From Deinococcus sp. (GTDB lineage: Bacteria > Deinococcota > Deinococci > Deinococcales > Deinococcaceae): a DNA stretch of 11,628 bases. The DNA is taken from positions 1 to 11,628 of the forward strand of contig JAGLBK010000075.1 of the NCBI GenBank assembly GCA_018260275.1, written 5' to 3'. Each line of letters begins with the position of its first letter. Positions within the stretch are counted from its first letter, which is position 1. The notes beneath the pieces were generated by a model. It had not been told where the DNA came from, searched no databases, and worked only from the letters and a program-made list of their open reading frames with translations. A program made the position numbers and the translations under genes. This document shows, piece after piece, positions 1-5,653 of this stretch.

Positions 1-399
1 GGTGAAGCCCACCCTGGCCCGCGCGTCCTGCACGGCAAAATCACAGGCACAGATGAGGCCCGCGCCCGCGCCGATGGCGTGCCCGTTCACCGCCGCGAAG
101 GTGGGCTTGGGAAACAGGTACATCTTGTGCAGGATGTCGGTAAACGCGGTGGCATCGGCCAGATGCTGCTCGTGCGAGCGGCTTGCCATGGCCTTCAGTT
201 CGTCCACGTCCAGCCCGGCGCAAAAGGCGCTGCCCTCGCCCGTAATGACCACGCCGCGCACGTCCGGGTCGGCCCCGGCACGGTCCAGCGCTTCACTCAG
301 CGCCGCCGTCAGCGGGCCGCTCATGGCGTTACGGACTTCCGGGCGGTTGAGGCTGAGCACCAGCAGGTGCCCCCGGCGTTTTTCCAGAATCAGGTTCAT
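1..399 (-). CDS. Enoyl-CoA hydratase/isomerase (crotonase) family protein, 3' end cut by window edge
   Basis: Only the first 133 codons are in the window. The frame is open from the ATG at 399 to base 1, so the C-terminal half is missing. The protein begins MNLILEKRRGHLLVLSLNRP, a standard crotonase start. It shows the oxyanion-hole segment FCAGLDVDEL near residues 63-72 and a second one, NGHAIGAGAGLICACDF, near residues 104-120. In classical hydratases the second segment carries a catalytic Glu (GGGxELAxxCD). Here that place is Gly (GAGAGLICACD), so simple crotonyl-CoA hydration is doubtful; an isomerase of PaaG type or another crotonase reaction is possible. It starts 7 nt after the thioesterase stop, with an AGGGA about 10 nt upstream, and is probably co-transcribed with the thioesterase and ligase genes. 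Family call is firm; substrate unknown. Confidence 0.88.
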   Translation of the reverse strand, partial: MNLILEKRRGHLLVLSLNRPEVRNAMSGPLTAALSEALDRAGADPDVRGVVITGEGSAFCAGLDVDELKAMASRSHEQHLADATAFTDILHKMYLFPKPTFAAVNGHAIGAGAGLICACDFAVQDARARVGFT

Positions 400-406
400 A
401 GACCGA

Positions 407-823
407 TTATCCCTGTCCGGCCAGCGGAACGACCAACGTGGTGATGCGCGAGGTCGCCAGGAAGGTGCCCGCCTCGTCGCGCAGGTCGATGACCCACAGC
501 TGCAACTTCTGCCCCGACGACACCGGGTAGACCTCGGCCAGAATGACCGAGCCGGGCCGGGGCACCGCCACGCTGCTGAGGTTGATGTCCACCCCGACCA
601 CCGTGAACCGCGCCGGGTCCACGGTGTACACGGCGGCGATGCTGCCCAGCGACTCGGCCATGATCGACAGGCTGGCGTTGCCGCTGCCGAAATAGGGCAT
701 CCGCGCCAGCAGGCGGTCGGGGCGCACCTCGGTGACCGCCACGCCGCTGCTGTGCGCCAGGCTGCCGTCGTGGGTGTCGTTGAACGTCGCGGGCGTGACC
801 TCGCCGAACCAGACCGGTTTCAT
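407..823 (-). CDS. PaaI-like hotdog-fold thioesterase
   Basis: This is a 138-residue protein with the pattern of single-domain hotdog acyl-CoA thioesterases (PaaI/YbgC-like). It has an N-terminal strand region, then the central helix GNASLSIMAESLGSIAAVYT (residues 48-67) with an acidic residue, Glu57, where the family carries its catalytic acid. The DINLSSVAVPRPGSVILAE segment (79-97) and the closing strand LATSRITTLVV follow. PaaI proteins hydrolyse phenylacetyl-CoA or hydroxylated derivatives and free CoA when the pathway stalls. The ATG at 823 has an AGGGA close upstream and lies 24 nt after the ligase stop, so the two are probably one message. Length is normal for PaaI. The match is by pattern only; another aryl- or acyl-CoA thioesterase role is possible, because the sequence is divergent around the HSSGVAV segment. 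Confidence 0.75.
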   Translation of the reverse strand: MKPVWFGEVTPATFNDTHDGSLAHSSGVAVTEVRPDRLLARMPYFGSGNASLSIMAESLGSIAAVYTVDPARFTVVGVDINLSSVAVPRPGSVILAEVYPVSSGQKLQLWVIDLRDEAGTFLATSRITTLVVPLAGQG

Positions 824-847
824 AGTCCCTGCATTATGACGCCCGCA

Positions 848-2473
848 TCAGGACGCCAGCCCCTCGCGCAGCTTGAACCGCTGAATCTTGCCGGTGCTGG
901 TCTTGGGCAGCTCGTTCACGAAAAAGATGCTGCGCGGGTACTTGTACGGCGCGAGGCGCGACTTGACGTGGTTCTGAAGCTCGGCTTCCAGCAGGTCGTT
1001 GGCGCGCGCGCCCACCTGCAACGTCACGTAGGCGTGGGTGCGCTGTAAGCCGTCGCTGTCGGTGCCGATGACCACCGCGCACTCCTGGATACTGGGGTGC
1101 TCCATCAGCACGTTTTCGACTTCCACCGGTGAAACCCACTGGCCGCTCACCTTGAACATGTCGTCACTGCGGCCCTCGTACCAGAAGTAGCCGTCCTCGT
1201 CCTGGTGGTAGCGGTCGCCGGTGAACATCCAGCCGCCTCCGCGCATGGTGTGGGCGGTCTTGTCGGGGCGGTTCCAGTATTCGCTGGCCGAACTGCCCCC
1301 GCGTACTAGCAGGTTGCCGGATTCGCCGCGTGGCACTTCGTGGCCGTCCTCGTCCTCGATGCGGGCCTCGTAGCCAGGCACGGGCAGGCCGCTGCTGCCG
1401 GGGCGAATGTGGCCGGGCTGGTTGCTCAGAAAGATGTGCAGCATCTCGGTGCTGCCGATGCCATCGAGAATATCCACCCCGAAGCGCTCCTTCCAGCGCT
1501 TGTAGATCTCGGGCGGCAGGGCCTCGGCGGCGGAGGCGCAGTAGCGTACCCGTCCCAGACTGTGGTGCTGTTCGCTGGTCAGCAGCATGGCGTACAGCGT
1601 AGGCGCGCCGAAAAACAGCGTGGGCTGAAAGCGGTCGATGGTGCCGAACACGTCGGCGACGGTCGGGCGGCCCGGCAGGTAGACGGTGGCGGCCCCTACG
1701 CTGAAGGGAAAGGTCACGCCGTTGCCCAGCCCGTAGGCGTGGAACAGTTTGGAGGCCGTGAAGCACAGGTCGTCCTCGGTGATGCCCAGCACTCCCCTGG
1801 CATAGTTCTCGGTGGTGTAGCGGATGTCCTTGTGGCTGTGAACCACGCCCTTCGGAAAGCCGGTGCTGCCGCTGGAGTACAGCCAGAAGGCCATGTCGCC
1901 TTCCTGCGACGGGTAGGCGCTCAGGTTGGGCGACGCCTGCGAGGCCAGCCATTCGAGGTTCTGGGTGCCTTCGAGGCTGGGGCGCTCCTCCTCGGGCAGG
2001 TCGTGGTGAAACTGGCCGCTGACCAGCACGTGCTTCAGCTCCGGCACGTTGCCGACGATGCCCTGCACCTTCTTGTAGAGGTCGGCACTGACCACCACGG
2101 CGCGGGCGCTGCTGTCTTTCAGGAAATACTCGAAATTGTCGGCGGGCAGCGAGGTATTGACCGGAATGGGCACCATCCCCGCCCGGATCGCCCCGAAGAA
2201 CACCGCCGGAAACGAAGCCGTGTCGTTCATGATCATCAGCACGCGGTCGCCGGGTTTCAGGCCCAGTTTCAGCAGCGTGTTGCCCATGCGGCTCGCCAGA
2301 TCGGTCAGCTTGTTGTAGGTGTAGGTGTCGTGTTCGCAGTACACCGCCACCTTGTCGCCGCGCCCGGCGTCCAGATTGTGGTACAGCACCTCGCTGGCGT
2401 TGTATACGCCGCTGGCGTCCGCCGCATGCAGCGCCGGATGGGGCGTATTCGTGACCTCGTGTCCTCCTGGCAT
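848..2473 (-). CDS. Benzoate-CoA ligase family acyl/aryl-CoA synthetase
   Basis: This 541-residue class I adenylate-forming enzyme makes an aryl- or acyl-CoA from acid, ATP and CoA. Visible motifs are the P-loop YSSGSTGFPKG (199-209), LFHAYGLGNGVTFPFSVGA (253-271), CASAAEALP (322-330), DGIGSTEM (337-344), TGD (418-420), the hinge GRSDD (434-438) and the C-terminal PKTSTGK with catalytic Lys529. The LFHAYGLGN and GIGSTEML segments resemble benzoate-CoA ligases (BadA/BclA type). PaaK phenylacetate-CoA ligases are about 100 residues shorter and differ here. The ATG at 2473 has an AAGGAG 5 nt upstream. The gene follows the terminator that ends the paaY unit, so it probably has its own promoter, and it leads into the thioesterase and crotonase. 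Its substrate cannot be read from sequence: benzoate, a substituted benzoate or phenylacetate are all possible. Confidence 0.87.
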   Translation of the reverse strand: MPGGHEVTNTPHPALHAADASGVYNASEVLYHNLDAGRGDKVAVYCEHDTYTYNKLTDLASRMGNTLLKLGLKPGDRVLMIMNDTASFPAVFFGAIRAGMVPIPVNTSLPADNFEYFLKDSSARAVVVSADLYKKVQGIVGNVPELKHVLVSGQFHHDLPEEERPSLEGTQNLEWLASQASPNLSAYPSQEGDMAFWLYSSGSTGFPKGVVHSHKDIRYTTENYARGVLGITEDDLCFTASKLFHAYGLGNGVTFPFSVGAATVYLPGRPTVADVFGTIDRFQPTLFFGAPTLYAMLLTSEQHHSLGRVRYCASAAEALPPEIYKRWKERFGVDILDGIGSTEMLHIFLSNQPGHIRPGSSGLPVPGYEARIEDEDGHEVPRGESGNLLVRGGSSASEYWNRPDKTAHTMRGGGWMFTGDRYHQDEDGYFWYEGRSDDMFKVSGQWVSPVEVENVLMEHPSIQECAVVIGTDSDGLQRTHAYVTLQVGARANDLLEAELQNHVKSRLAPYKYPRSIFFVNELPKTSTGKIQRFKLREGLAS

Positions 2474-2501
2474 CCCTCCTCCTTTTTACTCGTGTTGCTT
2501 A

Positions 2502-2528
2502 CTTCTGTCGCACTGCTTCCTGTCGCAC
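2502..2528 (-). repeat. Short tandem direct repeat in the leader of the ligase gene
   Basis: On the minus strand GTGCGACAGGAAG (2528-2516) is followed by GTGCGACAGAAG (2513-2502), differing by one base, about 30-55 nt upstream of the ligase ATG. It lies between the terminator and the ligase start, where a promoter is expected. It may be a regulator site or chance. I could not place convincing -35 and -10 boxes around it. Confidence 0.4.
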
Positions 2529-2551
2529 CGGTTCTCAAAAACATCACTTCC

Positions 2552-2586
2552 AAAAAACGCCGCTTCCAGGCGTCAGGAAAGCGGCG
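2552..2586 (-). terminator. Intrinsic terminator after the paaY-like gene
   Basis: On the minus strand CGCCGCTTTCC (2586-2576) pairs with GGAAGCGGCG (2567-2558), with one bulged T and an 8-nt loop, followed directly by six T (2557-2552). The stem overlaps the last codons and the stop of the paaY-like gene. It should end the upstream paa unit, making the ligase gene the start of a separate unit. Confidence 0.8.
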
Positions 2587-3121
2587 GGTCTGGTTTCAGG
2601 TGGTCGATGCCCTCGGCGCGGTAGCGGGCCTGCATCTTCAGGTAGTCGCGCGGGGCAAAGCCGGTCCAGTCGCGGGCGCGGCCTTCGAGCGGCCCCTTGA
2701 CCTTGCCGGGTGTGCCGGTCACCAGCACATGGTCGGGCACCCGGCTCTTTTCCAGCACCACGCTGCCCGCCGCGATCAGCGACCCCGTGCCGATCTCCGA
2801 GTAGGGCAGCACCGCCGCGCCGATGCCGATGAGCGTCTGATCGCCGATGGTGCAGCCCTCGATGACCGCGCCGTGGCCCAGGGTTACCTGGTCGCCCAGC
2901 ACGGTGTCGGCGTCCTCGGCGCTGTGAATCACGGCATTGTCCTGCAAGGTGCAGTTCCTGCCCACCCGGATGGCCCCGAAATCCCCGCGCAGCACGCAGC
3001 CGAACCAGACCGAGGTGCCGTCTCCGACCTCCACATCACCGATGAGGACGGCGGTGGGGGCCAGAAACACGTCCTGGCCGATCTTCGGCGTCTTGCCACC
3101 CAGGGGAATGATCAGGGCCAC
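2573..3121 (-). CDS. PaaY-like gamma-carbonic-anhydrase family hexapeptide-repeat protein
   Basis: This is a 182-residue left-handed beta-helix protein with repeated [LIV]-G-x4 hexapeptides from about residue 12 to 140 (GDVEVGDGTSVWFG, VRGD-like LRGD at 44-47, TLQDNAVIH 58-66, GDQVTLGHGAVIEGCTIGD 76-94). PaaY proteins of paa operons are thioesterases acting on CoA intermediates and belong to the gamma-CA family. Two metal-ligand histidines are visible (His66, His83). The third position, His in the usual HGC, is Glu88 in VIEGC. I chose the GTG start at 3121 because AGGAGGG sits 6 nt upstream; an in-frame ATG at 3190 would add 23 low-complexity residues that do not look like the family and would bury this ribosome site. 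It is the last gene before an intrinsic terminator. A ferripyochelin-binding-protein annotation would refer to the same family. Confidence 0.85.
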   Translation of the reverse strand: MALIIPLGGKTPKIGQDVFLAPTAVLIGDVEVGDGTSVWFGCVLRGDFGAIRVGRNCTLQDNAVIHSAEDADTVLGDQVTLGHGAVIEGCTIGDQTLIGIGAAVLPYSEIGTGSLIAAGSVVLEKSRVPDHVLVTGTPGKVKGPLEGRARDWTGFAPRDYLKMQARYRAEGIDHLKPDPPLS

Positions 3122-3127
3122 CGCGTT

Positions 3128-3134
3128 CCCTCCT
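3128..3134 (-). promoter_or_regulatory. Ribosome binding site that decides the GTG start of the paaY-like gene
   Basis: Minus-strand AGGAGGG, 6 nt before the GTG at 3121. It is the strongest ribosome site in this spacer and would lie inside the coding region if the upstream ATG at 3190 were used, so it fixes the start at 3121. Confidence 0.75.
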
Positions 3135-3257
3135 GGATTCCGGTTGTTCCGCTCCGTCCCCTGCGCTGCGCTGCGGTGCCTCCGCTCCAAACCGTCATTC
3201 CTGTTCCTGCTCCTTCCAGTCGGGTTGCCCTGTTACTGCGTAACCGGTCAACCGGAA

Positions 3258-4061
3258 TCACTTCCCTTTAAACGTCGGCCGCCGCTTCTCGCGGAACGCC
3301 TGCACGCCTTCCTTGTGATCCTCGGTCTTGAGCAGGATGCTCTGAGCGAGGCCCTCCACGGCGATGGCCGCCGACTGATCCATGTTGGGAATGTTGTTGA
3401 TCAGCTTCTTGGCGAGGCCCAGCGACTGCGGCGCCCGCTTGAGCAGCAGGTCGGCGTACTCGTGGGCGGTTTCCATCAGTTTTTCGTGGGGCACGACCCT
3501 GTTCAGAAAGCCCATCTCGTAGACTTCCTGCGCCGTGTACATGTTGCCCGTCCAGATCATTTCCTTGGCGCGGGCGGGGCCGATTTCGCGCACCAGCCGG
3601 GTGGTGCCGCCGACCCCCGGAATCAGTGAAATGAAGTTCTCGCGGAAGCCGATCTTGGCCGTTTCGGACGCGATACGGATGTCGGCGGCCAGTGCGAGTT
3701 CAAAGCCCGCGCCGGTGCAGTTGCCGTTGATCGCCGTGATGACCGGTTTTTCCAGCGCCTCCACGTCGTCGAAGAAGCGGGTCAGCAGGCGGCTGTTGGC
3801 GCGGAACTGCGGGGTAATCCAGTCGTGCTCGAAGTGGCCCATGTCGCCGCCGCCTGAGAACCCGGCTCCAGCCCCGGTGAAGATCACCACGCGAATGTCG
3901 TTGTTGAACATCAGTTCGTCCATCACTTCGACGAAGTCCCGGCGCATGTCCATGTTCACGCTGTTGAGGTGCTCGGGGCGGTTCATGGTGACGGTGGCGA
4001 CGCCGCGCTCATCGAGTTCGTACAGCAGGGCTTTGTAGGTTTTGGGGGTGGGTTTGCTCAT
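3258..4061 (-). CDS. Enoyl-CoA hydratase (crotonase) of the paa cluster, PaaF/PaaG-like
   Basis: This complete 267-residue crotonase has the oxyanion segment GFSGGGDMGHF (67-77) and NGNCTGAGFELALAADI (112-128). Both catalytic glutamates of true hydratases are present, Glu121 (GFELA) and Glu141 (GFRENF). It then runs through SLIPGVGGTTRL and ends REKRRPTFKGK, the usual C-terminal tail. With both Glu kept it is competent for 2-enoyl-CoA hydration (PaaF-like), but PaaG-type ring isomerases are close relatives, so I leave the symbol blank. Its ATG overlaps the stop of the zinc-ribbon gene (ATGA, 4 bp), indicating tight translational coupling and the same transcript as paaC. A 136-nt spacer separates it from the next gene. 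Confidence 0.9.
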   Translation of the reverse strand: MSKPTPKTYKALLYELDERGVATVTMNRPEHLNSVNMDMRRDFVEVMDELMFNNDIRVVIFTGAGAGFSGGGDMGHFEHDWITPQFRANSRLLTRFFDDVEALEKPVITAINGNCTGAGFELALAADIRIASETAKIGFRENFISLIPGVGGTTRLVREIGPARAKEMIWTGNMYTAQEVYEMGFLNRVVPHEKLMETAHEYADLLLKRAPQSLGLAKKLINNIPNMDQSAAIAVEGLAQSILLKTEDHKEGVQAFREKRRPTFKGK

Positions 4062-4264
4062 GCGCGGTGACCATCCTGTGAGTTGGTGTCGGTGTCCGGC
4101 TCGTCCTCGAAGCGGATCACTTCAAAGACCGAGCGGCAGTGGTTGCAGTAGTACTGGCTGCCCATCAGGGTCTGCCCGTAGAGGCTGAATTCCTCGGTGT
4201 CGGTGCTGTTGCAGAACACGCAGGCAACGAGCTTCTGGCGCGTCGGTTCGTCGGGCGCAGTCAT
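4058..4264 (-). CDS. Stand-alone zinc ribbon equivalent to the C-terminal domain of PaaD
   Basis: This 68-residue protein has two CxxC knuckles, Cys15-x2-Cys18 and Cys40-x2-Cys43, inside CVFCNSTDTEEFSLYGQ and YYCNHCRSVFEVIRF. This is the same arrangement as the C-terminal part of classical PaaD, where a CPxC pair is followed by a FGST-type turn and then CxxCxxPFDYF. Classical PaaD is about 165 residues and also has an N-terminal MIP18/DUF59 domain; here that domain is a separate gene at 5650-6066. I infer that PaaD is split in two, the ribbon helping to mature or load iron in the epoxidase. The tail (52-68) is acidic and polar. It lies 5 nt after paaC and overlaps the next crotonase by 4 bp. 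The ribosome site is weak (AAGG), so coupling to paaC is likely. General zinc-ribbon function is certain; the PaaD link is inference. Confidence 0.8.
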   Translation of the reverse strand: MTAPDEPTRQKLVACVFCNSTDTEEFSLYGQTLMGSQYYCNHCRSVFEVIRFEDEPDTDTNSQDGHRA

Positions 4265-4269
4265 GGGCC

Positions 4270-5082
4270 TTACGCGCTGGCGACTTCGCGCTTGTCGGCG
4301 TTCCAGCTGCTCCAGTCGCTGCGTTCGGCGGGCAGCTTCAGCCCGGCTTTATCGAGCACCTTGCTCAGATTGGTGCGCCACGGCGCCTTGAGGTCGGCGA
4401 TCTGGCCCGTCACGATGCCCTCGGCAACCAGCCCGCTCTGCCCGTGGCCCAGCCAGCTCTCGGCAATGGGGTAGGCCCAGTCGATTTCCTTTTGCATCTT
4501 CTGCCTGGTGGCGTCGTCGTGTTCGGCCAGGCGGGTCAGCCAGGTTTCGCCGTACACGCGGTGGAACTTTTCTTCCTGCGCGATCTTGGTGGCGATCCCC
4601 GCCAGCGGCCCGAAGCTGCTGCCCTTCAGCAGGTCGAACACCTGTTGCAGCGCGGCGTCCAGGGTCACGCTCATGGCGATCAGTTTGAGCCAGGTGTCCC
4701 ACTTCTCGTCGAGCGCCGCCGGATGCACGCGCACGCGGGTCGATTTGAGGTCGTTTTCCTCACTGAGCGATTCGGGCGCTTCGGGAAAGGTGCGCAGCAG
4801 CGTGTACAGCGTGCGGGCGTGGCCCAGTTCATCCTGCGCCAGCGCCGCTGCGCCCACGGCTCCTTCCAGGGCGGGCGTGCCGGTGACCCAGTGCGAGTCC
4901 TGAAAGCCCAGGCGCTGCTTGGTGTCGGTCAGCGCCAGCAGCAGCTGGAACAGTTCACCGCGCTCCTGCCCCGGCAAATCCTGAACCGTGTTGTACTTGT
5001 AGGTCGTGCCCGCTTTGGCCGCTGCGTTGGGAGTCGCTGCATTCGGGGCCGTTTCAGTCGTGCTCGTTCCGGTCTGGGTCAT
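4270..5082 (-). CDS. paaC: 1,2-phenylacetyl-CoA epoxidase subunit PaaC
   Basis: This is a 270-residue ferritin-like helical protein and partner of PaaA in the phenylacetyl-CoA monooxygenase core, where PaaC is regarded as the structural subunit. A Thr/Ala-rich tail (1-26) precedes the helical body. Visible are LTDTKQRLGF (51-60), ALAQDELGHARTLY (80-93), MSVTLDAALQQ (137-147), AQEEKFHRVYGETWL (168-182) and a C-terminal region ending EVASA. It keeps two ExxH motifs (Glu85/His88 and Glu171/His174) plus Asp53 and Asp142 in the spacing of diiron ligands. I chose the start at 5082 because an AAGGTGA ribosome site precedes it and overlaps the end of the upstream gene; an in-frame ATG at 5148 would add an Arg-rich stretch antisense-like in composition. 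It begins 5 nt after the small PaaB-like gene. E. coli PaaC is about 248 residues, so length fits. Confidence 0.9.
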   Translation of the reverse strand: MTQTGTSTTETAPNAATPNAAAKAGTTYKYNTVQDLPGQERGELFQLLLALTDTKQRLGFQDSHWVTGTPALEGAVGAAALAQDELGHARTLYTLLRTFPEAPESLSEENDLKSTRVRVHPAALDEKWDTWLKLIAMSVTLDAALQQVFDLLKGSSFGPLAGIATKIAQEEKFHRVYGETWLTRLAEHDDATRQKMQKEIDWAYPIAESWLGHGQSGLVAEGIVTGQIADLKAPWRTNLSKVLDKAGLKLPAERSDWSSWNADKREVASA

Positions 5083-5087
5083 GTCAC

Positions 5088-5270
5088 TCACCTTTTCAGC
5101 GCCACTTCGACGACGTCTTCTTCCTTCGCCGCGACGAGTTCGATCCAATCGTTGCCGTACTGCTTCAGCGCCGTTTCCTTCAGCTCCGCGCCGCTTTGCA
5201 CTTCCAGCGGCGCGAGCAGGACCAGCGGTTCGCTGTATTCCTTGCGTCCGTACACCTGATATTTCGTCAT
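5088..5270 (-). CDS. Second, short PaaB-like protein
   Basis: This 60-residue protein, beginning MTKYQVYGRKEYSEPLVLL, has the layout of PaaB: an opening strand YxVYGRK, a linker G-containing strand, the helix GAELKETALKQYGNDW (38-53 region) and a closing strand WIELVAAKEEDVVEV. PaaB subunits bridge PaaA-PaaC units and help deliver electrons from PaaE. The protein is shorter than E. coli PaaB (about 95) and differs from the other PaaB in this operon. The start at 5270 is set by AAGGAG 8 nt upstream; the longer in-frame start at 5303 would put that site inside the gene. It is followed after 5 nt by paaC. It lies downstream of a terminator-like hairpin. The assignment rests on pattern and context only; it could be an unrelated small subunit. 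Confidence 0.75.
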   Translation of the reverse strand: MTKYQVYGRKEYSEPLVLLAPLEVQSGAELKETALKQYGNDWIELVAAKEEDVVEVALKR

Positions 5271-5278
5271 GTCTGAAT

Positions 5279-5284
5279 CTCCTT
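5279..5284 (-). promoter_or_regulatory. Ribosome binding site of the second PaaB-like gene
   Basis: Minus-strand AAGGAG, 8 nt before the ATG at 5270. It excludes the longer reading from 5303 and shows that this gene is translated on its own, not by coupling to the upstream PaaB, which ends over 100 nt earlier. Confidence 0.65.
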
Positions 5285-5322
5285 TACGGGTGTAGCCGTT
5301 CAAAAGCCCTGAAAATGGCTAT

Positions 5323-5364
5323 AAAAACCCCGCTCCCCGGCGTTCTGCGGGCAGCTCGCGGGGT
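5323..5364 (-). terminator. Terminator-like hairpin between the two PaaB genes, inside the operon
   Basis: On the minus strand ACCCCGC (5364-5358) pairs with GCGGGGT (5333-5327), followed by a T run that begins in the stem (5327-5323). The 24-nt loop can form an inner CCCG/CGGG pair. It sits just after the stop of the first PaaB at 5375. It could be a partial terminator, attenuator or 3'-end protector that lowers expression of the second PaaB-like gene and paaC. Confidence 0.6.
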
Positions 5365-5374
5365 AAGGGCGCGT

Positions 5375-5653
5375 TTACTTGACGGGAATGATGTCGATCA
5401 GCTGGTCGCGGCGGATGATCCGCATTTCGGCCCAGCGCCACTCGTCGTACAGCTCTCCGGCGTACATCTGCGCCAGGTCGTCGTTGAGCGCCACGACGCT
5501 GCCAATGTGGTGAATCTCGTCTTCACGGAAGCGCGAGAACACCTCGTAGATGTCGCCCTCGGCGGTCCGGGTCGGGGCGGGCGGGGCCACGCGTTCAGGC
5601 ATGGGCTGGGTGGTCGCTGCTTCCGGACTGATTGAGGCAGGGCTCTGGGTCAT
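5375..5653 (-). CDS. paaB: 1,2-phenylacetyl-CoA epoxidase subunit PaaB
   Basis: This is a 92-residue protein with a Thr/Ser/Pro-rich tail (1-33) and then a PaaB core: IYEVFSRFREDEIHHIGSVV, AQMYAGELYDEWRWAEMRII and RRDQLIDIIPVK. This parallels E. coli PaaB, which runs YEVFVRG...HVGSLHA, then an Ala-rich helix, then a Trp-containing strand with a ...ASEI end. PaaB is the small non-catalytic subunit that links PaaA-PaaC pairs. The start at 5653 overlaps the upstream PaaD-domain stop by 4 bp (ATGA) and has AGGAG 7 nt upstream; a longer start at 5680 is not needed. It is followed by a 104-nt spacer holding a terminator-like hairpin. Alternative: none I find better. The match is by recalled pattern, not alignment. 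Confidence 0.8.
   Translation of the reverse strand: MTQSPASISPEAATTQPMPERVAPPAPTRTAEGDIYEVFSRFREDEIHHIGSVVALNDDLAQMYAGELYDEWRWAEMRIIRRDQLIDIIPVK

Noticed and set aside
2535..2546. TTGAGA as a possible -35 box for the ligase unit.
   Set aside because: No acceptable -10 hexamer is found 16-18 bp downstream, so I did not call a promoter.
3232..3244. Small palindrome GTTAC-TGC-GTAAC before the paaY-like gene, considered as terminator or operator.
   Set aside because: No T run follows on the minus strand, the stem is only 5 bp, and no second copy was seen.
1340..3271. 643-residue open frame on the plus strand, antisense to the ligase and paaY-like genes.
   Set aside because: Same composition bias, crosses a convincing terminator and two real genes, and shows no family motif.
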